The translations under genes and the position numbers were made by a program. Positions 17,585 through 30,120 of a stretch of 45,873 nt of DNA are shown piece by piece; position 1 is the stretch's first letter; every line of letters starts with the position of its first letter. Under the pieces are notes generated by a model. It was not told the DNA's origin. It saw only the letters and a list, made by a program, of their open reading frames with translations, and did no database searches. The DNA is taken from NCBI RefSeq assembly GCF_002752165.1, contig NZ_MOMB01000063.1, positions 1 through 45,873 on the forward strand. The letters run 5' to 3'. Origin of the DNA: Erwinia sp. OLFS4 (GTDB lineage Bacteria; Pseudomonadota; Gammaproteobacteria; Enterobacterales; Enterobacteriaceae).

Positions 17585-18916
17585 CTAGAGGATAAAACGG
17601 CTGAGATCTTCATCAGCTACCAGCTCATCCAGATGGCTGGAGACATAGGCCGCGTCAATGGTAATGGATTCACCCTGACGATCGCTGGCATCGTAGGAGA
17701 TATCTTCCATCAGGCGTTCAAGTACGGTATGTAACCGGCGGGCGCCAATGTTTTCTGCCGTTTCATTGACCTGCCACGCTGCTTCAGCAATACGCCGGAT
17801 GCCGTCCTCGGTAAACTGAATGTCTACACCTTCGGTTTTCATCAGAGCCTGATATTGCACCGTGACCGAGGCATTCGGTTCGGTAAGGATACGTTCAAAA
17901 TCGCTGGTAGTAAGCGCCTGCAGTTCAACACGAATGGGCAGCCGTCCCTGCAGCTCCGGGATCAGATCGGACGGACTGGCAACCTGAAACGCGCCGGAGG
18001 CAATAAATAAAATATGGTCCGTTTTGACCATACCGTGCTTGGTTGAAACCGTGCAGCCTTCAACCAGCGGCAGCAGATCGCGCTGTACCCCTTCGCGTGA
18101 AACGTCTGGTCCGGAGGTTTCGCCGCGTTTACAGACTTTATCAATTTCATCAATAAAGACGATGCCATGCTGTTCAACGGCGTCGATAGCCTGTTCTTTC
18201 AGCTCTTCATGATTAATCAGCCTCGCCGCTTCCTCTTCAACCAACAGCTTCATCGCTTCTTTGATTTTCAGTTTACGCGGTTTTTGTTTCTGACTTCCGA
18301 GGTTCTGAAACATTGATTGCAGCTGACTGGTCATCTCTTCCATACCCGGGGGCGCCATAATTTCTACCCCCATTGGCGCGGCGGCGAGGTTGATTTCAAT
18401 CTCTTTATCGTCCAGTTCACCTTCACGCAGCTTTTTGCGAAAAGACTGGCGTGCAGCAGAGGGTTCTGGCGCTGACTCTGACTGTCCCCAGTTGTTTTTT
18501 GCCGGCGGTATCAGTGCATCCAGAATACGCTCTTCGGCCATTTCTTCGGCGCGATAACGATTTTTCTCAATGGCCTGCTGGCGCACCATTTTCAGCGCGG
18601 AGTCGGTGAGATCGCGAATAATCGAGTCAACTTCTTTGCCGACATAGCCTACTTCGGTAAATTTAGTCGCTTCAACTTTAATGAATGGCGCGTTTGCCAG
18701 TTTGGCGAGACGGCGGGCGATTTCGGTTTTACCCACCCCGGTCGGGCCGATCATCAGAATGTTTTTTGGCGTCACTTCGTGACGGAGATCTTCGTCCAGC
18801 TGCATGCGGCGCCAGCGATTGCGCAGCGCGATAGCGACCGCGCGTTTGGCTCCGTCCTGGCCGATAATAAAGCGATTAAGTTCGCTAACGATCTCGCGAG
18901 GCGTCATTTCAGACAT
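17585..18916 (-). CDS. hslU: HslU, ATPase subunit of the HslVU protease
   Basis: HslU (ClpY) is a hexameric AAA+ unfoldase that feeds proteins such as SulA and RpoH into the HslV peptidase. The 443 residues equal the E. coli length. Visible are the Walker [17 protein letters not shown] (about 57-72), the pore motif [16 protein letters not shown] (GYVG, about 90-93), the intermediate domain with [19 protein letters not shown], Walker [16 protein letters not shown], and the C-terminal EDLSRFIL that inserts into HslV. AAGGAAT lies before the ATG. It follows hslV by 12 bp in the same operon. Confidence 0.98.
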   Translation of the reverse strand: MSEMTPREIVSELNRFIIGQDGAKRAVAIALRNRWRRMQLDEDLRHEVTPKNILMIGPTGVGKTEIARRLAKLANAPFIKVEATKFTEVGYVGKEVDSIIRDLTDSALKMVRQQAIEKNRYRAEEMAEERILDALIPPAKNNWGQSESAPEPSAARQSFRKKLREGELDDKEIEINLAAAPMGVEIMAPPGMEEMTSQLQSMFQNLGSQKQKPRKLKIKEAMKLLVEEEAARLINHEELKEQAIDAVEQHGIVFIDEIDKVCKRGETSGPDVSREGVQRDLLPLVEGCTVSTKHGMVKTDHILFIASGAFQVASPSDLIPELQGRLPIRVELQALTTSDFERILTEPNASVTVQYQALMKTEGVDIQFTEDGIRRIAEAAWQVNETAENIGARRLHTVLERLMEDISYDASDRQGESITIDAAYVSSHLDELVADEDLSRFIL

Positions 18917-18928
18917 AGTCAGGATTCC

Positions 18929-19459
18929 TTACGCTTTCGACGTTAATTCTTCGATGGTCAGATTATGATTAGTGTAGATGCAGATATCGCCGGCGATATT
19001 CAGTGCTTTTTCCGTAATTTCACGGGCGCTGAGTTCGGAATTCTCCAGCAACGCCCGCGCGGCCGCCTGGGCATAAGGACCACCTGAACCAATGGCAATC
19101 AGATCGTTTTCGGGCTGAATCACGTCGCCGTTACCGGTGATAATCAGCGACGCGGTTTCATCTGCAACCGCCAGTAACGCTTCCAGCTTGCGTAGCATAC
19201 GGTCGGTTCGCCAGTCTTTGGCTAATTCCACCGCCGCTTTAACCAGATGTCCCTGATGCATCTCCAGTTTACGTTCAAAACGTTCAAATAAGGTAAAGGC
19301 ATCCGCCGTGCCGCCGGCAAAACCGGCAATGACTTTATCGTTATACAGGCGACGTACTTTTTTAACGTTACCTTTCATGACGGTATTACCGAGGGTAGCC
19401 TGGCCATCGCCGCCAATCACGACCTGGCCATTGCGTCGTACGCTTACAATTGTTGTCAC
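18929..19459 (-). CDS. hslV: HslV, peptidase subunit of the HslVU protease
   Basis: HslV (ClpQ) forms a two-ring dodecamer with an N-terminal threonine nucleophile, related to proteasome beta subunits. The 176 residues equal the E. coli length. The catalytic threonine follows the initiator ([19 protein letters not shown]), and the conserved [21 protein letters not shown] and [16 protein letters not shown] are present. The start is a GTG at 19459 with AAGGGG seven bases upstream; no ATG is placed to give the required N-terminus, and the longer frame beginning at 19522 would bury the nucleophile. In E. coli the operon is heat-shock controlled (sigma-32). Confidence 0.97.
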   Translation of the reverse strand: MTTIVSVRRNGQVVIGGDGQATLGNTVMKGNVKKVRRLYNDKVIAGFAGGTADAFTLFERFERKLEMHQGHLVKAAVELAKDWRTDRMLRKLEALLAVADETASLIITGNGDVIQPENDLIAIGSGGPYAQAAARALLENSELSAREITEKALNIAGDICIYTNHNLTIEELTSKA

Positions 19460-19549
19460 GGGCAGACCCCTTGTTGCAATCGGATATGAATCCCCGCAGT
19501 TGAGTCTGCGGGGTGAGTGCAATCAGATATGGGGCGGCTTTAGCGGGTT

Positions 19550-20410
19550 TCAACCCCCAATAGCCATAGGAATGCAGTTTGTATGGCCGGATCCTCGCAG
19601 ACTTTTCAGTGCGCTATCCACCCCGGAACGGCTATTGTACGGACCGATAACAACACGGTTCCAGCCCCCACCGGTGGTGATACGGCTTTCAAAACCTTCA
19701 AAAGCCAGCTGGGCGCGCACGGACTCAGCCTGATCAGTCCCTTTAAATGAACCGCACTGAACCATCCAGCGCTGGGTTTTGGCTTTCTCTGGCTCTTTCG
19801 GCTTTTCCTGCGTCTGGGGCTTAGGTTGCGTTGTTGTCGGGGGCGTGGTGGCATGAGACGCCGGCTGTGACGGGTGAGGTGCCGGCGCTTGTGCTGGCAT
19901 ACGAGATTGCATTTCCAGCTGATTTTGCAGGCGCTGACGCTGTAAGGTTTGCTGACGTTGCGCCGGGGTCTGTTCGTTCCAGGGCACTTCGTTGAGCTGG
20001 GTGGGTTGCTGTTTCATATCAGCCTGCATCTGTTCAAGCAGCTGGCGCTGCTCGTTGGTTAGCTGCGTTTGTGAATGAACGTCTCCCCCGGCCGACGGTT
20101 CTGTCGGACTGGGGACCGTCATCTGGCGGTTTTCCAGTTCTTTAATATAACGCCAGCGCTCTTCTGGTTTGGGAGGCAGGCCATTACCGGGAGTTTTACG
20201 ATCGGGCATGACCGTGGCTTCTTCTTTTTTATGATGTGCGATAAACCACAGGCCACCGGCAAACGTCACCAGCACAGCGACTGCCAGCGCCATCATAAAT
20301 TTGGAAACCCCGGAGTTACTGTTGCGCTTTTTTCTGCTGCGGCTGTTGGACGTTTTTTTGCGACCTGTACCTGTCGAACGCCCGCGGCCTACATAATCTT
20401 TTTGTGCCAC
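19550..20410 (-). CDS. ftsN: Cell division protein FtsN
   Basis: FtsN is a late divisome protein that triggers septal peptidoglycan synthesis. The 286 residues are shorter than E. coli's 319, mainly in the glutamine/proline-rich linker. In order: basic cytoplasmic tail (GRKKTSNSRSRKKRN), one membrane helix at about 39-58 (MMALAVAVLVTFAGGLWFIA), the essential periplasmic helix region with PEERWRYIKELENRQ at about 82-96, a low-complexity linker (QRQQTLQRQRLQNQL, then proline/threonine-rich), and a C-terminal SPOR domain from about 210 (RWMVQCGSFKGTDQAESVRAQL) that binds denuded glycan. It is not in the dcw cluster, as usual for enterobacteria. Confidence 0.96.
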   Translation of the reverse strand: MAQKDYVGRGRSTGTGRKKTSNSRSRKKRNSNSGVSKFMMALAVAVLVTFAGGLWFIAHHKKEEATVMPDRKTPGNGLPPKPEERWRYIKELENRQMTVPSPTEPSAGGDVHSQTQLTNEQRQLLEQMQADMKQQPTQLNEVPWNEQTPAQRQQTLQRQRLQNQLEMQSRMPAQAPAPHPSQPASHATTPPTTTQPKPQTQEKPKEPEKAKTQRWMVQCGSFKGTDQAESVRAQLAFEGFESRITTGGGWNRVVIGPYNSRSGVDSALKSLRGSGHTNCIPMAIGG

Positions 20411-20562
20411 TAATCGTTCCGTAACTAATCAGAAGAGAAAATGTCTGGCCGGAATCCGGCACCGGATGACAAAGTTATCCGCCCGCCATGTTACTCAAGG
20501 GGCGGAAGTTTGACCAGCAAAGATATGTTCCGGAAGCGGCTTAAGCGTATTTCAATTATGGT

Positions 20563-21591
20563 TCAGGCGTGTGGCGGTGCGGTACTGGCGCGAATTTCCA
20601 GGGTAAATTCGAGCAGGCGCGAACCATTACTGACGGTTTTACCTTCCAGCTGATTGAGCAGCAGTGACATTGCTTCGCAGCCAATTTTAAAGCGCGGCTG
20701 CACAATGGTTGTCAGGGGAGGGTCGCAATAACGGGCAAGTTCAATATCGTCAAAGCCCACCACCGACAGGTCCTGTGGTATGCCGAGCCCCATCTGTTTT
20801 GCCTGTGCCATAACCCCCAGCGCCATCATATCATTGTGGCAAAAAATGGCCCCGGGAGGATCGGCCAGCGTCATGAGGGTTTTCAGTGCCTGTTGTCCCG
20901 CTTTGAAGCTAAAGTCGCCGCGCACGATATAGGCGTTATTGATGCTGATGCCGCTGCGTCGCAGTGCCTGAATATAGCCTTGTAAACGAAACTGGCTGAG
21001 CGGCATGGTTTCCGGCCCGGTCAGACAGGCAATACGTCGGTGACCATATTTTACTAAATGGCTCACCGCTTCGAAGGCGGCGGTCAGATTATCAATATGC
21101 ACCGTTGGCAATTTGAGTTGCGGGGCAAATTCGTTTGCCATGACCATTGGTGGCAGAATGCGGGTATTATCCGGGTGGGTATCAAAAGGGAGCCGGGAAC
21201 CCAGTAACACCATGCCATCAATCTGGCGGGCGACCATTAAATCCATCAGCGTTGATTCCTGCTGGTTCTGATGTGCGCAGTCAGCGATCAGCACCAGATA
21301 ACCATGACGGGCGGCTGTTACTTCAATACCGCGGATTAATTCGCTGAAAAAGGGATCGCAGATGTCGGGTACGATCACCAGGATGGTATGGGTTTCGTTA
21401 CGCTTAATGTTGCGGGCCAGCGGATGGGGCGCATAGCCGATGGCCCTGGCGGCTTCGGCCACTTTTTCCCTTGTGGCCGCCGATACTTTTTCCGGATTCA
21501 TCAGGGCTCGTGAAACCGTCGCAGTTGAGACGCCGGCTTTTTCTGCTACCTCTTTCATGGTTGCGCCCGGGAGCGTTTGTTTGTGCGGCAC
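20563..21591 (-). CDS. cytR: CytR, repressor of nucleoside catabolism genes
   Basis: CytR is a LacI-family regulator that, with CRP, represses nucleoside uptake and breakdown genes (deo, udp, cdd, nup); cytidine releases it. It has 342 residues. The helix-turn-helix MKEVAEKAGVSTATVSRALMNP is at about 12-33, followed by the hinge and a periplasmic-binding-protein-like core (ILVIVPDICDPFFSELIRGIEV, LPTVHIDNLTAAF, CHNDMMALG, VVGFDDIELARYCDPPLTTIVQP). The start is the GTG at 21591, preceded by a purine-rich GGAGAGGGG. It gives exactly the E. coli lead of eleven residues before MK-VA; a TTG at 21615 is the poorer alternative. Confidence 0.96.
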   Translation of the reverse strand: MPHKQTLPGATMKEVAEKAGVSTATVSRALMNPEKVSAATREKVAEAARAIGYAPHPLARNIKRNETHTILVIVPDICDPFFSELIRGIEVTAARHGYLVLIADCAHQNQQESTLMDLMVARQIDGMVLLGSRLPFDTHPDNTRILPPMVMANEFAPQLKLPTVHIDNLTAAFEAVSHLVKYGHRRIACLTGPETMPLSQFRLQGYIQALRRSGISINNAYIVRGDFSFKAGQQALKTLMTLADPPGAIFCHNDMMALGVMAQAKQMGLGIPQDLSVVGFDDIELARYCDPPLTTIVQPRFKIGCEAMSLLLNQLEGKTVSNGSRLLEFTLEIRASTAPPHA

Positions 21592-21715
21592 CCTGTTTCC
21601 CCTCTCCTCTGGCAATGCTGTTCTGGCCAGATTGCTGGCATGTTGTGTTTAGCATCTGAATGCTCATCATTGTTATCAGAGAAATAATGTAATTAGTTAC
21701 TTAAATTGCAAATAA

Positions 21716-21735
21716 AATGTGACTTTATGCACTTT
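21716..21735 (-). promoter_or_regulatory. Possible CRP site upstream of cytR
   Basis: The plus strand reads TGTGA at 21718-21722, six bases, then GCACT at 21729-21733, eight of ten positions of TGTGA-N6-TCACA. It lies about 130 bp before the cytR start, where CRP control is known in E. coli. Confidence 0.4.
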
Positions 21736-21756
21736 TCTCGATCCTGCTCGCACTGT

Positions 21757-24087
<2,331 letters not shown>

Positions 24088-24168
24088 CTAACTTTTTAAC
24101 ATCGTGTGGTACCGGTGCAGGCCTGTGGTCTGGCACGGGAGAGCGACACGGCCTTACTGAGGTCTGCC

Positions 24169-24381
24169 ATGAAAAAAGATATCCATCCAAAATATGTTGA
24201 AGTTACTGCTACCTGTTCTTGCGGTAACGTTATTAAAACCCGCTCTACGGTGGGTCGCGACCTTAACCTGGACGTGTGCGGCAACTGCCACCCGTTCTTC
24301 ACTGGTAAGCAACGCGTTGTTGATACCGGTGGTCGCGTTGAGCGTTTCAACAAACGCTTCAGCATCCCGGGCAGCAAATAA
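24169..24381 (+). CDS. rpmE: 50S ribosomal protein L31, zinc-binding type
   Basis: L31 bridges the 50S and 30S subunits. The 70 residues equal the E. coli length. The start is MKKDIHPKY at 24169, with GAGG upstream. The zinc-binding cysteines are present in CSCGN (16, 18) and CGNCHPFF (37, 40), marking the C+ type that cells replace with a zinc-free paralogue under zinc shortage. No paralogue is in this window. A terminator follows within 15 bp. Confidence 0.98.
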   Translation: MKKDIHPKYVEVTATCSCGNVIKTRSTVGRDLNLDVCGNCHPFFTGKQRVVDTGGRVERFNKRFSIPGSK

Positions 24382-24395
24382 GTCCAGCGGATCTA

Positions 24396-24424
24396 AAAAA
24401 ACCCGGCTTCGGCCCGGTTTTTTT
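24396..24424. terminator. Bidirectional terminator between rpmE and metJ
   Basis: AACCCGGC-ttcg-GCCCGGTT forms a stem with one C-C mismatch and a UUCG loop, flanked by A6 on the left and T7 on the right. It can end rpmE transcription rightward and metJ transcription leftward. The 150 bp between it and the metJ stop show only short inverted repeats. Confidence 0.85.
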
Positions 24425-24577
24425 ATGCCTTATGCAGCGGGGACCTGGCTGCGAATATCGTCTTGCGACACGGCCCCGCACGCTCACTAGCCGCGTCTCT
24501 GGCAGCATGCGCCTATTACCGCCTGGGCACATAACGCTACGCGCTGTGCCTCCCGCTGCCGAACGGCATGTGAGCGC

Positions 24578-24895
24578 CTAGTATTCCCAGGTATCCGGAT
24601 CAATGCCTTTTTCCCGCATGATGCCTTTAGCACCTTCGGGAATTTCATCATTACGCTCTTTGCGTAAGTCCACGTCATCAGGCAGCGGCTGCCCGGTGAA
24701 GGCATGCAAAAAAGCCTCACATAACAGCTCGCTGTTGGTCGCGTGGCGTAGATTATTTACCTGGCGACGGGTGCGTTCGTCGGTCAGAATTTTAAGCACG
24801 CTGAGTGGGATAGAGACCGTAATCTTTTTGACCTGCTCACTTTTTTTTCCGTGCTCCGCGTACGGGCTGATATATTCGCCGTTCCATTCAGCCAT
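24578..24895 (-). CDS. metJ: MetJ, methionine regulon repressor
   Basis: MetJ is a ribbon-helix-helix dimer that, with S-adenosylmethionine as corepressor, binds tandem 8-bp met boxes and shuts off methionine synthesis. The 105 residues equal the E. coli length and are nearly identical to it. The DNA-contacting ribbon is [15 protein letters not shown] (about 22-36), followed by [38 protein letters not shown] lies before the ATG. It is divergent from metBL; the met boxes between them allow control of both directions. Confidence 0.98.
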   Translation of the reverse strand: MAEWNGEYISPYAEHGKKSEQVKKITVSIPLSVLKILTDERTRRQVNNLRHATNSELLCEAFLHAFTGQPLPDDVDLRKERNDEIPEGAKGIMREKGIDPDTWEY

Positions 24896-25098
24896 GGGTT
24901 ACCTTAATCCTCGTCAGAGTGAAAGTTGCCTTGTGCAACGTTGCTGATTCAGCGCGTCGACAAGGTATAATTATGCCGGATATCGCGTGCTAGCACAGGG
25001 TTCGATAACAAGTTTAGCAATAAGATGTTTACGAATAACCGCCGGCTGGCAAAAGTGCCATAATATTAGCGGGTATTGCTTGTTCAATCTATACGCAA

Positions 25099-25130
25099 AG
25101 ACATTTAGATGTCCAGATGTATTGACGTCT
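25099..25130. promoter_or_regulatory. Four tandem met boxes (MetJ operator) before metBL
   Basis: Consecutive octamers AGACATTT, AGATGTCC, AGATGTAT and TGACGTCT resemble the consensus AGACGTCT, with no spacers. A more degenerate fifth unit may precede at 25091. The array lies between metJ and metB and almost matches the known E. coli metB operator. Confidence 0.9.
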
Positions 25131-25190
25131 ATTGTTCCACTGTTTAGGCTATAAGCCTCTTTTTTTATTTCCGCAGGAATGATCACCATC

Positions 25191-26357
25191 ATGACGCGTA
25201 AACAGGCAACGATTGCAGTACGTAGTGGTTTGAATGACGACGAGCAGTATGGCTGCGTAGTCCCGCCAATCCATCTGTCTACCACCTACAATTTTACTGA
25301 CTTTAATCAGCCGCGTGCTCATGATTATTCGCGACGTGGCAATCCAACCCGTGACGTAGTACAGCGTGCGCTAGCCGAACTGGAAGGCGGGGCCGGGGCG
25401 GTAATGACCAACACCGGAATGTCGGCAATACATTTACTCTGCACTGTGTTTCTCAAACCGGGCGATCTGCTGCTTGCGCCACATGATTGCTATGGTGGCA
25501 GCTACCGCCTGTTTGACAGTCAGAGTCAACGCGGCGCTTACCGGGTGGCATTTGTTGATCAGGGTGATGCAAAAGCACTGCAGGCCGCGCTGGCGAAAAA
25601 ACCCCGTCTGGTGCTGATTGAAACGCCGAGCAATCCGTTGTTACGGGTAGTGGATATTGCCAGTATCTGTAAAGCAGCAAAAGACGTCGGTGCACTAACG
25701 GTGGTTGATAATACTTTCCTCAGTCCGGCGTTACAGAATCCGCTGGCGCTTGGTGCCGATCTGGTGGTGCATTCCTGCACCAAATATCTTAACGGGCATT
25801 CAGACGTCGTTGCCGGGGCCGTCATTGCTAAAGATCCGGCGCTGGCGAGCGAACTGGCCTGGTGGGCAAACAACATTGGCGTTACCGGCGCGGCCTTTGA
25901 TAGCTACCTGCTGTTACGCGGTATGCGCACGCTCGGCCCGCGTATGGCCGCTGCACAACGTAATGCACTGGCACTGGTAGACTACCTGAAGCAGCAGCCG
26001 CTGGTGAAAAAACTGTATCATCCTTCTCTGCCGGAAAATGCGGGGCATCAGTTTGCTGTTCGTCAGCAAAAAGGCTTTGGTGCCATGCTGAGTTTTGAGC
26101 TGCAGGGTGATGAGTCAACGCTACGCCGGTTTCTGAAAGCATTGACGCTGTTTACCCTCGCTGAATCGCTGGGGGGCGTTGAAAGCTTGATTTCTCATAC
26201 CGCAACCATGACGCATGCTGGTATGTCGGCGGAGGCGCGCGCTGCGGCTGGCATTTCAGAGACGCTGCTGCGTATATCTGTGGGGATTGAAGATCATGAA
26301 GATTTAATCGCCGATCTGGATAATGCTTTCCGGATAGCGGCTAAGAGGTCAGCATGA
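25191..26357 (+). CDS. metB: Cystathionine gamma-synthase
   Basis: MetB condenses O-succinylhomoserine with cysteine to cystathionine, the first step committing homoserine to methionine. It is a cytosolic tetramer with pyridoxal phosphate. The protein has 388 residues (E. coli 386). Visible are HDYSRRGNPTRDVVQRALAELEG, the pyridine-ring contact APHDCYGGSYRLFD, VVDNTFLSPALQNPL and the Schiff-base lysine in VVHSCTKYLNGHSDVVAG (about 198). ESLGGVESLISHTATMTH is typical of the C-terminal domain. The start at 25191 follows E. coli (MTRKQATIAVRSG); an ATG four codons earlier exists. The stop overlaps the metL start by four bases (ATGA). Confidence 0.97.
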   Translation: MTRKQATIAVRSGLNDDEQYGCVVPPIHLSTTYNFTDFNQPRAHDYSRRGNPTRDVVQRALAELEGGAGAVMTNTGMSAIHLLCTVFLKPGDLLLAPHDCYGGSYRLFDSQSQRGAYRVAFVDQGDAKALQAALAKKPRLVLIETPSNPLLRVVDIASICKAAKDVGALTVVDNTFLSPALQNPLALGADLVVHSCTKYLNGHSDVVAGAVIAKDPALASELAWWANNIGVTGAAFDSYLLLRGMRTLGPRMAAAQRNALALVDYLKQQPLVKKLYHPSLPENAGHQFAVRQQKGFGAMLSFELQGDESTLRRFLKALTLFTLAESLGGVESLISHTATMTHAGMSAEARAAAGISETLLRISVGIEDHEDLIADLDNAFRIAAKRSA

Positions 26358-28783
26358 GTTCGACAGCAGGGGCAATATCTTCCCGTCAGTTACATAAGTT
26401 TGGTGGCAGCAGTCTGGCTGATGCGAAATGTTATCAACGGGTTGCAGGCATTATCGCGCAATACAGTCAGCCTGGTGATCTGATGGTGGTCTCGGCGGCA
26501 GGCAGTACCACCAATCAGTTAATTAACTGGCTGAAACTCAGCCAGAGCGACCGCCTGGCAGCCTACCAGGTACAGCAAGGCTTGCGGCGTTATCACAGTG
26601 AACTGATTGCCAGTCTGTTGCCGCAACCCTGTGCCGGTAGCCTGCTTACTGCGCTGATTGCTGACCTTGAACGGCTGGCTGCTTTGCTGGATGGGGAGAT
26701 CAGCGAAGCTGTTTATGCTGAGGTGGTGGGTCACGGTGAAATATGGTCCGCTCGTCTGCTGGCGACGCTGCTCAACCAGCGCGATTTGGCAGCCAGCTGG
26801 CTGGATGCACGTGACTTTTTATGCGCAGAACGGGCAGCACAGCCGCAGGTGGATGAAGGAAAATCCTGGCCGTTGCTGCAGGCATTACTGGCGCAGCACC
26901 CCGGACAGCGGCTGGTGGTTACCGGATTTATCTGCCGTAATCAGGCCGGTGAGACGGTATTACTTGGTCGTAACGGCAGCGATTACTCTGCGACCCAGAT
27001 TGGGGGCCTGGCCGGGGTGACTAACGTTACTATCTGGAGCGATGTTGCCGGTGTTTACAGTGCAGACCCGCGTAAAGTGAAAGATGCCTGTCTGTTGCCA
27101 TTGTTGCGGCTGGATGAAGCCAGCGAACTGGCGCGACTGGCCGCACCGGTACTGCATACCCGTACTTTACAACCGGTTTCCGCCAGCGATATTAATTTAC
27201 AGCTGCGCTGCAGTTATCAGCCTGAGCAAGGTTCCACCCGTATTGAACGTGTGCTGGCATCCGGTACCGGTGCACGCATTGTGACCAGCCATGATGATGT
27301 TTGCCTGATTGAATTTACCGCGGCTGCCGCGCACAATTTTGTGGCTTTACAGCAGGAGATTGACGCCATACTGACGCGGGCACAGCTGCGCCCACTGGCG
27401 ACAGGCTGTCATGGTGATCGTCACCTGCTGCAACTTTGTTATACCACCGAAGTGGTCAACAGTGCATTGACCTTACTACAGGACGCAGGCTTACCTGGAC
27501 GTCTGCAGCTGCGTGAAGGGCTGGCGCTGGTTGCACTGGTTGGTGCCGGGGTCAGTCGTAATCCGTTGCATAGCCATCGTTTCTGGCTGCAGATTAAAGA
27601 TCAGCCTGTCGAGTTTGTCTGGCAGTCTGCGGAAGGTATCAGCCTGGTGGCAGTGCTGCGTGTCGGGCCGACCGAACATCTGGTGCGCGGGTTGCATCAG
27701 TCGCTGTTCCGCGCGGAAAAGCAGATTGGCCTGATGCTATTTGGCAAGGGCAATATTGGTTCACGCTGGCTGGAACTGTTTGCCCGTGAACAGGGCACAC
27801 TTTCTGCCCGTAGCGGGTATGAGTTTATTCTGGCCGGCGTTGTCGATAGTCGTCGTAGCCTGCTGGATTACCACGGCCTTGATGCCAGTCGCGCGCTCGC
27901 TTTCTTCAGTGATGAAGCCAAAGAGAGCGATCAGGAATCGCTGTTCTTATGGATGCGCGACCATCCTTATGACGATCTGGTGGTGCTTGATGTCACTGCC
28001 AGCGAGCAGCTAGCCGATCAATATCTGGATTTTGCCAGTCACGGTTTTCATGTTATCAGTGCGAATAAGGCGGCGGGGGCGTCGGCTGACGATCACTATC
28101 GCCAGATACGTGACGCCTTTGCCAAGACCGGACGACACTGGTTGTATAATGCCACCGTGGGGGCCGGCTTGCCGGTCAACTATGCGGTGCGTGATTTGCG
28201 GGAAAGCGGCGACAGTATCCTGGCTATCAGCGGCATTTTTTCCGGTACGCTCTCTTGGCTGTTTCTGCAGTATGACGGTAGCGTAGCGTTCACTGAGCTG
28301 GTGGAACAGGCATGGCAGCAGGGGCTGACGGAACCCGACCCGCGCGTTGACCTTTCCGGCCAGGATGTGATGCGTAAACTGGTGATTCTGGCGCGTGAGG
28401 CCGGCTATCAGGTTGAGCCTGATCAGGTCCGCGTTGAGTCGCTGGTGCCGGCAGGCTGTGAGAGTCAGTCTATCGAACATTTCTTCGAACAGGGCGACGT
28501 CTTAAACACGACAATGCGGCAACGTTTTGAAGCGGCCCAGGAGTTGGGGCTGGTACTGCGTTACGTCGCGCGTTTTGATGCCAATGGTAAGGCGCGTGTT
28601 GGCGTTGAGGCGGTGCGTGCAGACCATCCTCTGGCGTCGCTACTGCCCTGCGATAACGTTTTTGCAATAGAAAGTCGCTGGTATCGTGACAATCCACTGG
28701 TGATTCGTGGACCGGGTGCCGGACGCGACGTCACCGCCGGTGCCATACAGTCTGATCTTAACCGGCTGGCTCAGCTGCTCTGA
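26354..28783 (+). CDS. metL: Bifunctional aspartate kinase II / homoserine dehydrogenase II
   Basis: MetL phosphorylates aspartate and, in its second domain, reduces aspartate semialdehyde to homoserine, supplying methionine synthesis. The 809 residues compare with 810 in E. coli. The kinase domain starts with HKFGGSSLAD (about 15-24), then VVSAAGSTTNQLINWL and LLGRNGSDYSATQIGGLAGV. Two ACT-like regulatory regions lie in the middle. The dehydrogenase begins near 460 with the nucleotide-binding LMLFGKGNIGSRWLELF and has SANKAAGAS and NATVGAGLPVNYAVRDL. It is translationally coupled to metB by ATGA. E. coli MetL is controlled by repression only, not feedback. Confidence 0.98.
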   Translation: MSSTAGAISSRQLHKFGGSSLADAKCYQRVAGIIAQYSQPGDLMVVSAAGSTTNQLINWLKLSQSDRLAAYQVQQGLRRYHSELIASLLPQPCAGSLLTALIADLERLAALLDGEISEAVYAEVVGHGEIWSARLLATLLNQRDLAASWLDARDFLCAERAAQPQVDEGKSWPLLQALLAQHPGQRLVVTGFICRNQAGETVLLGRNGSDYSATQIGGLAGVTNVTIWSDVAGVYSADPRKVKDACLLPLLRLDEASELARLAAPVLHTRTLQPVSASDINLQLRCSYQPEQGSTRIERVLASGTGARIVTSHDDVCLIEFTAAAAHNFVALQQEIDAILTRAQLRPLATGCHGDRHLLQLCYTTEVVNSALTLLQDAGLPGRLQLREGLALVALVGAGVSRNPLHSHRFWLQIKDQPVEFVWQSAEGISLVAVLRVGPTEHLVRGLHQSLFRAEKQIGLMLFGKGNIGSRWLELFAREQGTLSARSGYEFILAGVVDSRRSLLDYHGLDASRALAFFSDEAKESDQESLFLWMRDHPYDDLVVLDVTASEQLADQYLDFASHGFHVISANKAAGASADDHYRQIRDAFAKTGRHWLYNATVGAGLPVNYAVRDLRESGDSILAISGIFSGTLSWLFLQYDGSVAFTELVEQAWQQGLTEPDPRVDLSGQDVMRKLVILAREAGYQVEPDQVRVESLVPAGCESQSIEHFFEQGDVLNTTMRQRFEAAQELGLVLRYVARFDANGKARVGVEAVRADHPLASLLPCDNVFAIESRWYRDNPLVIRGPGAGRDVTAGAIQSDLNRLAQLL

Positions 28784-28825
28784 GCGCACTCAACCGGCGG
28801 CGGGCGTGTCGCCGGTTGAGTGCGC
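28784..28825. terminator. 16-bp perfect hairpin directly after metL
   Basis: GCGCACTCAACCGGCG at 28784-28799 pairs perfectly with CGCCGGTTGAGTGCGC at 28810-28825 around a 10-base loop. It starts on the base after the metL stop. There is no T-run, so it is either a 3'-end stabiliser of the metBL mRNA, a repetitive extragenic palindrome or a weak terminator. Confidence 0.7.
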
Positions 28826-28827
28826 CT

Positions 28828-28863
28828 GCCACGACGTAAGCAACGCTTAAGCGACGTCGTGGC
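28828..28863. repeat. Second hairpin after metL, 10-bp perfect stem
   Basis: GCCACGACGT at 28828-28837 pairs with ACGTCGTGGC at 28854-28863. The 16-base loop holds a smaller hairpin AAGC-aac-GCTT. It begins two bases after the preceding hairpin, and no T-run follows. The remaining 258 bp to metF hold the metF control region and no gene. Confidence 0.7.
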
Positions 28864-29059
28864 TCATGGCGCGGATGCGTTTATCCTTTCTGGCCAGCGG
28901 CAGCCTGCTGTGGGCCGCTACTGGCGTTTTATCGGCACTTTCCCCCGGTTTTCCTTGCGTTATCCAGATGAATTTTTTTCAATTTTGCTGAAGATTTGTC
29001 ACGGTGAATGATTAATATTTCATTGACGCTGTCGGCTAAAACCGTCATTTTACTTCAAT

Positions 29060-29083
29060 GGACGTCTAAACGTATGGATGTTC
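29060..29083 (+). promoter_or_regulatory. Three tandem met boxes (MetJ operator) before metF
   Basis: GGACGTCT, AAACGTAT and GGATGTTC are consecutive octamers resembling AGACGTCT, ending 38 bp before the metF start. metF is a known MetJ target. Confidence 0.8.
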
Positions 29084-29112
29084 AATTCAATCGTTTCAGG
29101 TTACTCCAATGA

Positions 29113-30021
<909 letters not shown>

Positions 30022-30061
30022 TTTGCTGATGCAGGCAGGCAATCATGTGGCGTGATGCCGC

Positions 30062-30120
30062 TTGCCGGCGTTTTGTCGCTCAGCCGCCGGCAATATTTGC
30101 CGACAGGCTGGCGCGCCAGC
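30062..30120. repeat. Hairpin and palindrome between metF and ppc
   Basis: TTGCCGGCG at 30062-30070 pairs with CGCCGGCAA at 30085-30093 (9-bp stem). A perfect 14-bp palindrome GCTGGCGCGCCAGC lies close behind, near 30106-30120. Both lie between the convergent stops of metF and ppc and probably terminate or protect transcripts. No clean T-run is present. Confidence 0.5.

Noticed and set aside
24425..24577. Region downstream of metJ with short inverted repeats (GGCACA ... TGTGCC) considered as an RNA gene
   Set aside because: Stems are only five to six base pairs with no promoter in front. The strong bidirectional terminator at 24396-24424 already explains transcript ends here.
25091..25130. 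Tandem short repeats before metB considered as a CRISPR-like or satellite repeat
   Set aside because: The repeat unit is 8 bp with no spacers and matches the met box; it is a MetJ operator. No CRISPR array was seen anywhere in the window.
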